A DNA stretch of 64,000 bases from Cephalopachus bancanus (taxonomy: Eukaryota > Chordata > Mammalia > Primates > Tarsiidae): the NCBI GenBank assembly GCA_027257055.1, contig JAPVLO010000523.1, positions 788,982-852,981 on the forward strand, written 5' to 3'. The notes beneath the pieces were generated by a model. It was not told where the DNA came from and ran no database searches. It was given only the letters and a program-made list of their open reading frames with translations. The position numbers and the translations under genes were made by a program. The first letter of the stretch is position 1; every line of letters begins with the position of its first letter. Shown here piece after piece: positions 11,516 to 23,629 of this stretch.

Positions 11516-14220
11516 TTTTTTTATAAAACATATTTTTTATTTTAAAATTATGGGGTATAATTAAGGGTTAGGTATACAAATATGCATCATTCAGGTACCT
11601 TTGTTGATAAGGGGTGTTACCCCTGTCCCCAGACATTGACTACCACTAATCCCACCACCCTTGCCCTCCCTGTCCCCCCCCATAGATTCCCACCACTGTC
11701 GATCCTTTTCTTATAGTATTATGATTACGATAGATGTTCAAGGTTCACTTATGAGTGAGAACACGTGATACTCACATCTTTGTTGTTGTGAAAGATCACT
11801 ATTATAGACTCTAGTTCCATCCAGGTTGCTGCGAAATTCATGATTTTGTTCTTTCTTATGACTGTGTAGTATTCCATCGTGTATACATACCACATTTTTA
11901 AAATCCAGTCCTCTTTTGATGGACAGCATGGTTAGTTCCAGGTTCTTGCTATTGTGAACAATGCTGCGATAAACATACGTGCGTAGGTATCTTTTTGATA
12001 GAGTGATTTGAGTTCTTCAGGGTATATTCCCAGTAGGGAGATTGTGGAGTCTTATGGGAGGTCGATATTTAGAGTTTTTAGGAATTGCCACACTGCTTTC
12101 CACAGAGATTGCACTAGTTTACACTCCCACCAACAGTGTATAAGTGTTCCCTTTTCACCACATCTGTAATTTTTTGAGTTATTGATAATGGCCATTCTGA
12201 CTGGAGTTAGATGGTATCTCAGTGTAGTTTTAATTTGCATCTCCTTGATGACTAGTGAGGTTGAACATTTCTTCATGTGTCTGTTGGCCGCTCGTATGTC
12301 TTCTTTTGCAAAGTGTCTGTTCATATCTTTTACCCACTTTGTAATGGGGTTGTTTTTTTTTTTTTGTTTTCAGCACATTTGAGTTCCTTGTAGATCCAAG
12401 ATGTTAGGCCTTTGTCAGACGTGGAGTTGGCAAATGCTTTTTCCCACTCTGTGGGCTGTCTTCCTGCTCTCTTGACGGTTTCTTTGGCATTGCAGAATGT
12501 GGGGTCCCACCCCACAAGGGTTGTGAGATATGTTGAAGGAGAGACAGATAGGCGATGACGACGATCATATACCGGACACCTGCTTCTTGAACAGATGACA
12601 ATTTAATGCTAGTTAATACAGAGCTTTTATACCATTTTTGAAGGGGCAAGACAAAGAAAACTCTTTCACATACATATCTTTTAAAAGTTACCAGCTAGTG
12701 GTCTTAGTAGCAAACAAACCAAGATTCCCAGTGGCTTTAGCAGCAAATAAGCCCGGAATCTCATAGGCATTAGACAAGTCCTATTCATAAAGCCAACAAT
12801 GACACTCTCAGTCCAATGTCCCAAATTACAAATGTTTCAAGAAAGTTTCTTTAAGTGTATATTTCTTTTTGTGTCAGGAATATTCTCATCTTAGGCTCTT
12901 GTGTTCTTCAGAGTCCTGTGATCGCCTCCCTTGTCCAGATGTCCTCGTTACTTTTCTCTTATCTTGCAGTGCTTGTTCCTAAAGAGAACTCAAAAGAAGC
13001 TTTTAGTAATGTTTCCCAGGCCCCTCAAGGTCACCTTCTGTTTTAGCTGATCTGTCATAAAAAGTGTCTTATTATTATATTATGAGTTCAGTGAAAACCT
13101 ACTCTATAAATGTTAACTTAGAGTATTAAGTTTATAGTTTTAACTATAGAATTAAGTAAAAACCTTAACATTAATCTTATCCTAAGTTAGTGAAAACAGT
13201 GTTGTCACCTACATAACTCCTAGATAAGTGTTAGAACTTATAATGAATTCGTAATGAACCTATTATAAACTTGTGTTTCTAAAAAATCCTTATGTCTAAA
13301 CACTAAACTGCATAGTCCTAAATCAAATAAGGAGTGGATATACTCATATCATTTATTACTTAAGCAATGTCTAATAACTTATAACCAAGTGAAATAAAGC
13401 ATTCTTGATGTGCTTCAGAGTTTAACCCTTGCATATGTTAGAAAAGGCCAAGTGGCATAGTGGGAAAAATGGAAAAATAAACCATGATGTTTCCAGGTTA
13501 GCTGTGAGTACTTCACATAAACATGCCATTTTCTTCTTCCACGACTGCACAGAATTCTTCGGCGGTATCAAACAGCAAAGGTGAAGGACAGAAGGGCCTC
13601 AGCTTCCTGGGCTCGCCCTGCAGCCCGGGGTCTTCGGCCCACCCGGACCCTGTCAATCAGGTGGACCTCCAAGGCTGGCTCCCAACAGCAGAAGTTTGTC
13701 AGTTTAATGAGGTCCCACTTGTCTATCTTATCTCTTACAGCCCGTGTGTTTTGGGTTTTGTTCAGGAATTGAATGAAAGTTCCAATTTCCATAAGGGTGT
13801 GCCCTGCATTTTCTAAGATTCTTATGGTTTGAGGTTTTACATTTAGGTCTCTGATCCACTTAGAGTTAATTTTTGTGTATGGGGATAGATAGGGGTCTTG
13901 TCTGAGTCTTCCGCATGTGGTCAGTCAGTTTTCCCAGCACCATTTACTGAATAGGTTCTCCTCTCCCCAGTGGGGTGGTGGAGGCTTTGTCGAAGATGAG
14001 CTGGTTGAGTAATTGAAGTTTTGTTACTGGAATCTCAATTCTATTTCATTGGTCTATATGCCTGTTCCTTTACTAATACCAAGCTGTTTTGATTATTGTA
14101 GGTTTATAGTAAAGTTTGAAGTCTGGTAATGTGATACTACCTGCTTTGCTTTTTTTCCTGAGGATTGTTCTGATTATTCTTGGTTGTTTGTGTTTCCATA
14201 TGAATTCCTGTATTATTTCT
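11516..14220 (-). mobile_element. 5'-truncated L1 (antisense), split by an LTR element
   Basis: The 3' end is at the left (T-rich start, then the 3' UTR text shared with 17430-17640). ORF2 C-terminal sequence lies at 12052-12324 and 12330-12500, and further ORF2 resumes at 13690-14215 after the LTR insertion. The reading frame has many stops, so it encodes nothing functional. The ends read TAAAAATTTTAAAA on the left and TAAAAATTAAAAAA on the right, a plausible imperfect target-site duplication. Confidence 0.85.
12498..13687 (-). mobile_element. Solo LTR, antisense, with 6-bp target-site duplication
   Basis: The unit starts TGTGGGGTCCCACC and ends CCCAACA, and is flanked by GCAGAA at 12492-12497 and 13688-13693, which are adjacent in an uninterrupted L1. 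On the - strand a TATA box (GGTATAAAAGC at 12623-12633) precedes the terminal R/U5 region. Six-bp duplications are usual for class II (ERVK-like) elements. No internal retroviral genes are visible in the 1190 bp. Confidence 0.8.
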
Positions 14221-14237
14221 AAAAATTAAAAAAGAAA

Positions 14238-14305
14238 ATAAGTCAAGACCAGCCTGGGCAACACAGCAGGACTTCGTCCTTAAAAACAAAGAAAAAAAAT
14301 GAAAT
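14238..14305 (+). mobile_element. Alu fragment
   Basis: Only the segment CAAGACCAGCCTGGGCAACA plus an A-rich tail remains. Confidence 0.5.
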
Positions 14306-14309
14306 AAGC

Positions 14310-14640
14310 ACGTGGCAAATGCTGAACACCTCTAGGACCCCTTGAGATACCCCTAACTTCTGAAGTCCTAAAGACCAGTGCCCAGTGCTGGCCAGGACGT
14401 GGCACCACTGAGCCTCATGCGTGGCTCTGAGTCTGGTTGGAAAGCTGCTCCGGGGTGGAGACGGCACCTGGCTTGATACTGCTGCCTCAGGGTTTCTCCA
14501 AAGACATAAAAACATGTCCACACGAAAACGGTCCCAGGAGCTTCACTCCTGAAAGCCCAAGTTGAAAACAGCCCAGGAGCATCCACGGGTGATGGGTTGG
14601 CGGAGTGTGACAAGGACACGCGACAGAACGGTCCTGGCCA
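14310..14640 (+). mobile_element. Ancient L1M ORF2/3' fragment
   Basis: Despite high divergence, the order of motifs is that of an old L1: GAGATACCCCTAACTT, then CAGTGCTGGCCAGGACGTGG, then AAAACATGTCCACACGAAAA, then GCATCCACGGGTGATGGGTT. No usable frame. Confidence 0.5.
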
Positions 14641-15490
14641 TGGGGGAAGGCCTCAGAGGTCCCGCGGTGTCAAGCCATTCCCCCAGCCTGTGCGCACTGA
14701 GGGACGGACGCTGGCGGCCAGGCCAGCCTGGGCGAGGACAGGGAGGGTCCCAGGGTCTCCGCCCCCCCGCCCCTCTCACCCCACCCCCACCCCTGCCAGC
14801 AATCTGCAGTGGCTGCGAGGCTGATCTGTCGGCGGCCCGGCACCTGCCCTGTGCACCCCAGCCTGGGGACCAGGCCACAGAGGTTCTGGGCCGGGGGGAG
14901 TTCTGGGCAAAGCCCGCCTTGGGGTCCAGGGCTGCCGAGGCAGGGTGGGGTAGGGGCCTCGGTGACCCTGCCACTGAACCGGGGGTGCCGCTGTCACCTG
15001 TGGAGTAGCAGGTAGGGCAGCAGGCACACTCCTGGTGACCTTGGGCCCGGATGGCACAGCCGCAAGCCCTCGACCAGGGGGCCAGGCTGGAGGGAGTCCA
15101 GGCTGGGGGAGGAGGCTAGGGGACAACAGGCTCGGGGGCCAGGTCCATGACTTAGGGACACCTTGAAGTTCTGAAGAAGGAGTTTCTTAAGTGAAGGCCA
15201 GCAGGAAGGTGGGCAGAGGGGGGAGGGGGCTTGGAGCCCTGCAGGTGTGGGCAGGGATGGGCAATCTCAGTAGGAGGGCCTGGGCCTGAGGCCTGCTTCC
15301 TACTTGCCTTCCGTGGACTCTCCCACCCTGACGCCTACACTCACTGCCAGGTCCCACCAGTAAGAGAGGGAGACACTGGAGTCATCAATACACCCAAGAA
15401 ATGAGGGTCCCCGGCGGAAAGGGGTTCCCTGCCTTGGAGCAAAGCATGCGGCTCCTGCACCCACGTGTGGGAACTCGCTATGAGAACCAG
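14641..15490. other. Unassigned GC-rich sequence
   Basis: No exon, CpG-island gene start or repeat was recognised. The long overlapping open frames on both strands are expected from the high GC content. Confidence 0.3.
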
Positions 15491-15496
15491 CATGGT

Positions 15497-16215
15497 GCAC
15501 TGTGGTATGTGGTGTGTGGTGCATGGTGTGTGTGGAGTGCATGGTGCATGTTGTGTGGTCTGTGGTTCGTGGTGTGTAGTCTGTGGTGCATGGTGTGTGG
15601 TGTGTGGTGCCTGGTGTGTAATGTGCGGTCTATAGTGTGTGGTGTGTCAGTCAGACACAGGACACCATGCAGCTGGTACCACACACCATATATACCATTC
15701 ACCAAACAACACAGACCACACACCATGCACCACACATATCACGCACACCACACACCAGAGACAACACACCATAGACCGCACACTACACACAAGGCACCAC
15801 ACACCATGCACCACAGACTACACGCCATGAACCACAGACCACACAACATGCACCACGCACTCCACACACACCATGCACCACACACCACATACCACAGACC
15901 ACATATTATGCACCAGGCACCACACACCACACACCACACACCAGGTACCACACACCATGCACCATGGACCACACAGATCACACACCACACTCCACAGACC
16001 ACACATCACAGAGACCACACACCATGCACCGTATATACCACAGACCACGTACCACAAACCACACAGTTCAGACACTACACACCATGTACCACACACCATG
16101 CACCACACACACCACGCATCACAGATCACACAAACCACACACCATGTACCACACACACCTAGACACCCATAAACTACACACACCATGCACACCTACACAC
16201 CATGCGCACACACAC
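15497..16215. repeat. CACACCATGCACCA minisatellite with inverted head
   Basis: From about 15497 to 15655 the + strand reads TGGTGTGTGGTGCATGG-type units. From about 15656 to 16215 it reads the complementary CACACCATGCACCACA-type units. Unit length is variable (about 10-20 bp). The first roughly 150 bp can pair with the following array to form a long imperfect hairpin. Confidence 0.9.
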
Positions 16216-17092
16216 CAAGCACAGTCCACCCCCTTGGGTCTCCCACAAGTGGGGTCCCGCAGGCCCTCTGAGATGGCTTAAGGAAATAGAGGGCATTCAG
16301 TAAAAAAAAGTGTTTACTCTTTGCAGACGATAGCGCATCCATCCAGGCCCAGCTCTGCCTTCCGTGTGGGATTTGTCTTTGCTGAGCTTCCCCAAGAGCT
16401 GCCTGCTGGCCGCGCACGGCAGGAGAGACAGTTCAGGGGCTGGGGTGGAGAAGGCAGGACACAGAGGGACACGGGGAGGCACAGGTCAGAGGACGCAGCT
16501 GGAGAGCTCACCCCGAGCAAGTGGCTGGCAGAAGCACGTGGTGCTGGACCCCACACAGGCAGGTGGAGACCCTGCAAGCACAGGAGAGCCTGGAAGCTGG
16601 GGCTCACCTCGGTCGTCTGCACCTAGCACCTGTCCCCGTGCTGGCAGACCAGGGCCCCAAGTTGGCCTGTAAGAAGCAAGAGTGAGAAGAGCAGAGCCCA
16701 TGGGGCTCGGGTCAAGGGTGCATGGGCCCAGGGGCTGGGCCCTAGGGCAGGGGTGCATAGTGCAGCCACAGGCTCTCGGCCCCCCCGCTCCCGGCAGCCC
16801 TGCCTGTCAACCTCATCTGCTTCTTTTCTGTGTTTAATAGCGGAGGTTCTGAGGCTCAGAGAAGTCAAGCAACATACTGGAAGTCATACAACTAGTCAAC
16901 ACCAGAGCAGAGATTCAGAGCATGTTTAGTGTTATCCCCAAGCCTGAGGACTTTGTCCAACACTTGCTTGCAGCTGCTCTTACACGTCACATGACACCTT
17001 TGAGCCTGGCCCCATCCCTTGCCCCCCGCCCACCCCTTCACCCCCGCAGCCCCTGCTCTCCCACTCCCCTACCCCACCCCTAACAGCCACTG
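16216..17092. other. Non-coding sequence with a MIR remnant
   Basis: A MIR-like core (GAGGCTCAGAGAAGTCAAGC and following) is present at about 16848-16925. The rest is unassigned. A 13-bp copy of the flanking L1 target site, CCACATCTCTGAC, closes the stretch at 17093-17105. Confidence 0.5.
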
Positions 17093-17143
17093 CCACATCT
17101 CTGACTTTTTTTTGGTTTTTTTTAATTATAAAGATATGGGATA

Positions 17144-17420
17144 CTCCGGGCTCGGTGGCTCAGCCTGTAATCCCAACACTTTGGGAGGCTGAGGTGAGTG
17201 GATTATCTGAACCTGTGAGTTCGAGACCCGTCTGGGCAACTTGGCGAGACCTCATCTCTACAATAAATCAAAAATTAGCTGGGCGTGGAAGTGCGCGCCT
17301 GTAGTTCCAGCTACTCAGAAGGCTGAGGCGGAAGGATCACTGGAGCCCAGCAGGTTGAGGCGGCAGTGGCCGCTCCAGTCTGGGTGACAGAGTGAGACTC
17401 CAACTCGAAAAAAAAAAAAA
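17144..17420 (+). mobile_element. Alu inserted in L1 3' UTR
   Basis: A dimeric Alu in sense to the + strand, flanked by GATATGGGATA (17133-17143) and GATGTGGGATA (17421-17431). It carries the ACAATAAATCAAAAATTAGC linker and is younger than the L1 it interrupts. Confidence 0.9.
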
Positions 17421-17639
17421 GATGTGGGATATAATTCAGGGTTGGGTATACAGACATTGATTATGCAGGTACCCTTGTTGATGAGGTATGCCCCTCCCTC
17501 CCCTAGCAGTTTCCCTCAACTACCAATCCCACCCACCTCTCAAAAATTTCTCATTACTGCCAAACGCTTTCTTATAGTATTATAATTGTTCAAGTTCCGC
17601 TTATGAATGAGAACATACAGTACTCTGCTCTTTGTTTCT

Positions 17640-20600
17640 GTGATAGTTCACTGAGTATGATCGACTCTAAATTCATCTAATTTGCTGCAAAGTTCATATA
17701 TTTGTTCTTCTTTATGGCTGCATAATATTTCATTGTATATATGTACCACATTTTCCTTATTCAGTCCAGCTTTGATGGAGAACTTAGTTGGTTCCATGTC
17801 GTTGCTATTGTGAATAGAACTGCAACAAACATGTGTGCCGGTATCTTTTTTGTAGAATGATTTGAGTTCCTCCAGGTATATACCCAGTAGGGGAATTGCT
17901 GGGTCATATGGAAGGTCAATTTCTAGTTCTTTCAGAAATCGCCACACTGTCTTTGTCCAAAGAGGTTGCACTAGCTTGCATTCCTACCAGCAGCATAGAA
18001 GCGTTCCTTTTTCTCCACATCCTCAACAGCATCTGTTGTTTGTTTTACTAATGATAGCCATTCTTACGAGGGGTTTTGATTTGCATTTCTCTGATGATGA
18101 GTGAGGCTGAGCACTTTTTCATGTGTCTGTTGGCTGCCCGTGTATCTTCTTCTGAGAAGTGTCTATTCATATCTTTGGCCCGCTTTTTAAAGGGGCTGTT
18201 TTTTTTTCTTTCGTTGCACTTGAGTTCCTTGTAGATCTTAGATGTTAGGTCTTTGTTGGATAAACAGTTGGCAAATATTTCTTCCCATTCTGTGGGCTGT
18301 CTTCCTGCTTTCTTGATGGTTTCTTTTGCTTTGTAGAAGCTTGTTAGTTTGATGAGGTCCCACTTGTCTATCTTATTTCTTAAGTTATTGGCCTTTAGGG
18401 TTCTGAATAGGAATTGGTTGCCAGTTCCAATTTCTATAAGGGTGTCTCCTGCATTTTCTAAGATTCTTATAGTTTGAGGTTTTACGTTTAGGTCTTTGAT
18501 CCACTTAAGAGTTAATTTTTATGTATGGTGATAGGTAAGGGTCCTGTTTCAATCTTCTGCATGTGGTCAGCCAGTTTTCCCAGCACCATTTACTGAACAG
18601 GTTCTCCTCTCCCCAGTGGTTGTTGGAGGCTTTGTCAAAGATGAATTGGTTGAGGAATTGAGGCTTTGCTTCTGGAATCTCTATCCTGTTCCATTGGTCT
18701 GTGTGCCTGTTCATGTACCAATACCAGGCTGTTTTGATTACTGTAGACTTATAGTAAAGTTTGAAGTCTGGAAGTGTGATACCTCCTGCTTTTTTTCTTT
18801 TGCTGAGGATTGTTTTGGTTATTTGTGGTTGATTATGTTTCCATATGAATTTCGGTATTGTCATTTCCAGGTCTGAGAAGAATGATGTTGGTAACAATGG
18901 ATATTGCGTTGAATCTGTAGATTGCCTTTGGTAGGATGGACATTTTAGCAATGTTGATTCTTCCTATCCATGAGCATGGAATATTTTTACATTTGTTTGT
19001 GTCTTCTTGGATTCCTTTGAGCAGTGTTTTGTAGTTCTCATTGTAAAGGTCTTTCACGTCTCTGGTTAGGAAGACGCCGAGGTATTTCATTTTTTTAGTG
19101 ACTATTGTGAATGGGATTGTGCTTGTTTTTCTGGGGGGGGTCTCTGCCTGCTTGTTGTTGGTGTATAGGAATGTAACTGTCTTTTGCACATTTATTTTGT
19201 AACCTGAGACTTTGCCAAAGTCCTTTATCAGTGCAAGCAGGTTTTTGACAGATTCTCTTGGATTTTCAAGGTATAGGATTATATCATCAGCAAAGAGGGA
19301 TAACTTGACTTCCTCTTTTCCTATTTGGATACCCCTGATTTCCTTCTCTTGTCTAATTGCCCGAGAGACTTCTAACACAGTATTGAATCTTGTTGTGAGA
19401 GTGGGCAGCCTTGTTTTGTTCCAGTTTTCAGGGGAAATGTTTCCAGCTTCTGTCCATTTAGCAATATGTTAGCTGTGGGTTTATTGTAGATGGCACTTAC
19501 TATTTTGAGGTATGTTCCTTCTATACCTAGGTGTTTGAGGGTTTTTATCAAGAAGGGATGCTGGATTTTATCAAAAGCTTTTTCTGCATCTAATGATATA
19601 ATCATGTGGTTCTTGTTTTTACATCTATTGATGTATTTAATTACATTTATGGTCTCAAGAATGTTGAACCAGCCCTGCATCCTGGGGATGAAGCCTACTT
19701 GGTCATGGTGGATGATTTTTGAGATGGGATTTTGGATCTAATTTGCTAGAATCTTGTTGAGGATTTTTGCGTCTATGTTCATAAGGGATATTGGCCTGTA
19801 GTTCTCTTTTTTTTTGTTGGATCTTTACCCGGTTTGGGTATCAGTGTGATGTTAGCTTCATAAAATGATTTGGGGAGAATTCCATCTTTCTTAATTGCCT
19901 GAATACTTTCAGTAGGATTGGCATCAGCTCCTCCTTGTACATTTTGTAGAATTCTGCTGGAAAGCCATTTGATCTGGGGTTTTTTTTTTGGTAGGTAGTT
20001 TTCAATTTCCTGGGTTGTTCTTGGTCTAATTATTGTCTCAATGTCTTCTTGTTTCAACCTGGGGAGATTGTGTGATGTCAGAAAGTCCTCCATCTCATCT
20101 AGGTTATCAAGTTTGTTTCCATACAGGTGTACATAGTAATCTCTGATAATCTTTTGTATTTCTTCGAGGTCAGTTGTGATTTGATCTTTTGTATTTCTGA
20201 TTTTATTTATTTGGGCTTTTTCTCTCTTTTTCTTAGTCTTTCTGGCTAGGTGCCCATCAATCTTGTTAATTCTTTCAAAGCTTTTTGTGTTGTTGATGTT
20301 TTCTATGGTATTTTGTCTTCTATGTCCGTATTTAGGCTCTTATTTTGTGATTTGGATTCTTCTGCTAAAGTTGGGGTTTTGGTGGTCTTCTCTTTCCAGC
20401 TCCCTTAAGTGATCTGTTAGGCTGTCAACTTCTGATCTTTCCATTTTCTTGATGTGTGCTCATAGAGATATAAATTCCCCTCTGAGAACTGCTTTCAGGG
20501 CATCCCAGATGTTTTGGTAAGATGTTTCTTCATTTTCATTTGCTTCCAGGAATCTTTCAATTTCTGCTTTGATTTCAGTGTTGACCCAGTAGTTGTTCAG

Positions 20601-21105
20601 CATCATGCTATTTAGTATCCATGTTTTTGTGGGCTTTGGGGAAATGTTGTTGATGTTGATATTTATTTTTATTCCACTGTGGTCTGAGAATGTGCATGGC
20701 AAGATTTCAACCTTGTGGAATTTGTTTATGCTTGATTTATGGCCAAGAATGTGATCAGTCTTGGAGTATGTTCCATGTGGTGATGAGTAGAATGTATATT
20801 CTGTGGTTTTTGGGTGGAATAATCTGTAGGTATCTATTAAGTCCATTTGGTTGAGTGTCAAGTTAATGTTCTGGATCTCCTTGTTGATTTTTTGCCTCGA
20901 TGATCTATCTAGGGCTGTCAGTGAGGTATTCAAGTCCCCTGCTATAATAGTGTTAGAGTCAATATCTTTTTTTAGTTTATTTAGTAGTTGCTTTATAAAT
21001 GCTGGTTCTCCTGTGTTGGGTGCATATATGTTTAGGATGGATATTTCTTGTTGATAGATTGAAACTTTTATCATTATGTAGTGTCCTACAGATTGGGTTA
21101 ATTCC
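17640..21105 (-). pseudogene. L1 ORF2 remnant (endonuclease-reverse transcriptase)
   Basis: Open segments at 20460-21105 (endonuclease part, with AGDLNT and SDHSG motifs), 19372-19680 and 18833-19378 (reverse transcriptase, FADD), 18505-18951 and 17648-17971 (C-terminal part) lie in order on the - strand but in different frames. The N-terminal endonuclease residues are missing because of the deletion at about 21090. Confidence 0.85.
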
Positions 21106-21420
21106 ATATTCTGGTCTTCAAGTTCTGAGATTCTTTCTTCAGCTAGATTAATTCTGCTTTCCATGCTTGTCATCTTGTTATTTATTTCCTGGATGAAATT
21201 TCTTTATTGCCAAAATCTCTGTTACAAGTTCTTCAGTGTTGCATCTTGCCTTTCTTGAGTCCTATTCACTCTTTCCAACCATTCCCTAATCCCTGTTGTA
21301 TTCTGGGGACAGTCTTTGGTGACTTCCATTGTTTGGGCACCAAGGTCTGATTTTTCAGGAGTTTTTTCTTTGGTACACTTGAAATTGCCTGAGGTCTTCC
21401 TTTGGCTTTTCCTCATTTGT
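21085..21420 (-). pseudogene. L1 ORF1 N-terminal remnant fused to ORF2
   Basis: 21222-21416 encodes a charged N-terminal ORF1 segment. After a frame change, 21090-21173 encodes the coiled-coil-like stretch starting [14 protein letters not shown]. This runs in frame, without a stop, into the ORF2 endonuclease. The nucleic-acid-binding part of ORF1, the inter-ORF spacer and the start of ORF2 are absent. Confidence 0.7.
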
Positions 21421-23629
21421 GACAGATCTCTTGTTTTTTTCTTTTGTTCTGTTATTCAGTGTCAGAGGGAGAGGATTTCCCGTCTGACGTTTGCTCAGAC
21501 CTCTATTCTTCCCTCATCCAGACTCTGGATTTGTTCTATTTTGAAATAGGGTGGTGGATGGGAAGTTTGCTGTCTCTTGTAGCTTTAGAAATTTGAATAA
21601 AGTGGGGGATGGGGCGCTAGGAATCAGACACCACTTGCAAATTAAAATGTTCACTTATTGTGGTATGTGTTCCCTGAGATCCACTCCCCACTACCACTCT
21701 ATATGACAATGCAAAGCAGAAACCAATGCAAAAACAATTGAACACATATACACACACACACACCAAAACAAACTGGAATAACAACAAAGCGAAACAAAAC
21801 AATCAGCAACAAAAAACCCCCCAAGAAAACTAAACACACACACATATGCCTAGCACAAAGTGAATAGAGAAGAAAAACAGAAAGACTGAAGGGGAAAATA
21901 AAAGGGATTCAGGTCGAACCCTCACACATCTATTGACATTCCCCTTAAACTATAAAAAAAGAATATAAAAAAAGCCCCAGAAAAACAAAAAATCAGCAAC
22001 CACAACAAAATCAAAAGATGAACACTCAATCATTCACCTACACACAAAAACAGAAACTGACAAAAGAAGAAAGAAACAGAAAAAGGAAATAAAAATTAAA
22101 AAAACCTTTTTTGGGGGGATGCAGATCAAACCCTCACATAGACATTCATGCACAAAGGAAAAATATTTGTAAAATAGATGAACTTACAAGAAAACAGTCA
22201 ATTTTTTAAATTAAAAAAGAATTGAAAATTTAAAAAACAAAAACAACAAACAAAAAAACCTGCCTCTTGTGGCAGCCTCTGCAATTGTTCCTCTAATCAG
22301 GTTTCTCCTGCAGAACCACCTCTTTCACTCTTCAGGGAATGAAGCAGGGAAGGAGGAGGGACAGTGGAGGCGGGTGGGGCTGCAGGCCTCCCCTTCCACT
22401 CTCGTATGGTCAGGGAGATCTCTGGTAGGAGGTACAGGACTGTCTCTTCCCCAGGTATGTACTCTCACTGGGGTGCCACAGCCAGCCCTATCCTGGAATG
22501 GAGCTCTCCTATTGCGACTGATGTCCAGGTTCTGCCTGGGTTTGTCCCTCTCAGTCATGGCCCAGCTGTGTGGGTCTGACATTCAGAGGATTGCTGGGAA
22601 GGAGGGGGTTTGGGTCAGCTCCAGACTCACCGCTGTTCTCTTTGGAGTTCTTCCTCCTCCTTTTCTGGCCACACCCTTTGTCTCACAGCTGGATCAGGGT
22701 AGGGGGTGGGGCGCCTGGAACTCTGCACTCTCAGGATATTCCCTTTGGGCCACGATCCTGGGTAGTTGTGTCCGCCAGTCACAGAGATCGGACCTGTTGG
22801 TCTGTAATGAGCAAGTGGAAGTACTTTCCTGCCCCGACTTCAATATGGTGGTGGGGTGCCTCTCTTGTCCTCCTCTGTGGGAATTTGCCTCTGGACTCTG
22901 TCTGCAGCCCCTTCCAGCACCCTGCAAGGTGCTAAAGTGATGAGGCAAAGCCCAGAGCAGTCTCTCTCCTGCTTCAATGGTGAGGGAGCGCCTGGGGCAA
23001 TAGTGTCTCCCTACCGCTTTTCCAAAGGAAAACTTCTGTCCGTTTTGAAAAAACAATGGTGCTCCGCTTCTGCAACCTGGGAAGAGCCAGAGACGAAGTA
23101 GAGAAGCTGCGGCTCAAGGGGCCTGGCCACCCGCTCACGAGACTCACGTTTTCTTGCCAGGGAGCGTTTGTTGATTTGAAAAAGAAAGAAGGAAGGAGAG
23201 AGAGAGAGAGAAAGAGAGAGAGAATGAAAAGAAAAGAAACAGAAAATGATGCTTGACTTCGGTGTCCCACGAATCGCTAGGATCCAAGCCCAGATGCTGT
23301 GGCCCCAGCCACGGCACCAGGAGAGCCCTGGCTGCTAGCTCCCTAGCCCTCAGTCGGTCACTCACACGCCCACTCGCTCACCAGCACAAAATTTTCCATA
23401 CATTCACTCACTCACACCAAGACTCGCATAGTCTGACTGGTTTGGCCGCCATCTTCCTCGCCTCCTCCCACATCTCTGGCTTTTATTGTCAGGGTGGCTC
23501 TGGGCTCATCCTGACAGCAAACACTCATAGCACTCCCGCCTGGCCCAACCCGGTCCTGGGAACAGGGACCCCCTGAGGCTATGCCCTGGCCCGCATGGGG
23601 CTCCAAACCTAGCGCTGCCTCTCAGGGCT

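Larger units (their letters stand above)
17106..23467 (-). mobile_element. Full-length L1 retrotransposon (antisense, inactive)
   Basis: Flanked by CCACATCTCTGAC (17093-17105) and CCACATCTCTGGC (23468-23480), a 13-bp duplication with one mismatch. The poly(A) end appears as T-runs at 17106-17122. The 5' end at 23467 reads, on the - strand, GGAGGAGGCGAGGAAGATGG, the typical YY1-type L1 start. The 5' UTR occupies about 21440-23467, ORF1 remnants 21120-21420 and ORF2 remnants 17640-21105. The reverse transcriptase FADD motif lies in the open frame 18833-19378. ORF1 and ORF2 are broken by frameshifts and a large deletion, so the copy cannot be autonomous. Confidence 0.9.

Noticed and set aside
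10891..14252. AAGTCAAGACCA repeats at 10894-10905 and 14241-14252 as a target-site duplication for one large insertion
   Set aside because: The intervening block contains two Alus and a separately inserted L1 with its own plausible ends, and the word is part of a common Alu box, so coincidence is likely.
14641..15130. CpG-island gene start
   Set aside because: GC-rich but without a recognisable first exon, TATA, splice donor or conserved frame.
15401..16162. 253-codon His/Thr-rich protein
   Set aside because: Generated by the CACACCATG minisatellite. It exists in several frames at once.
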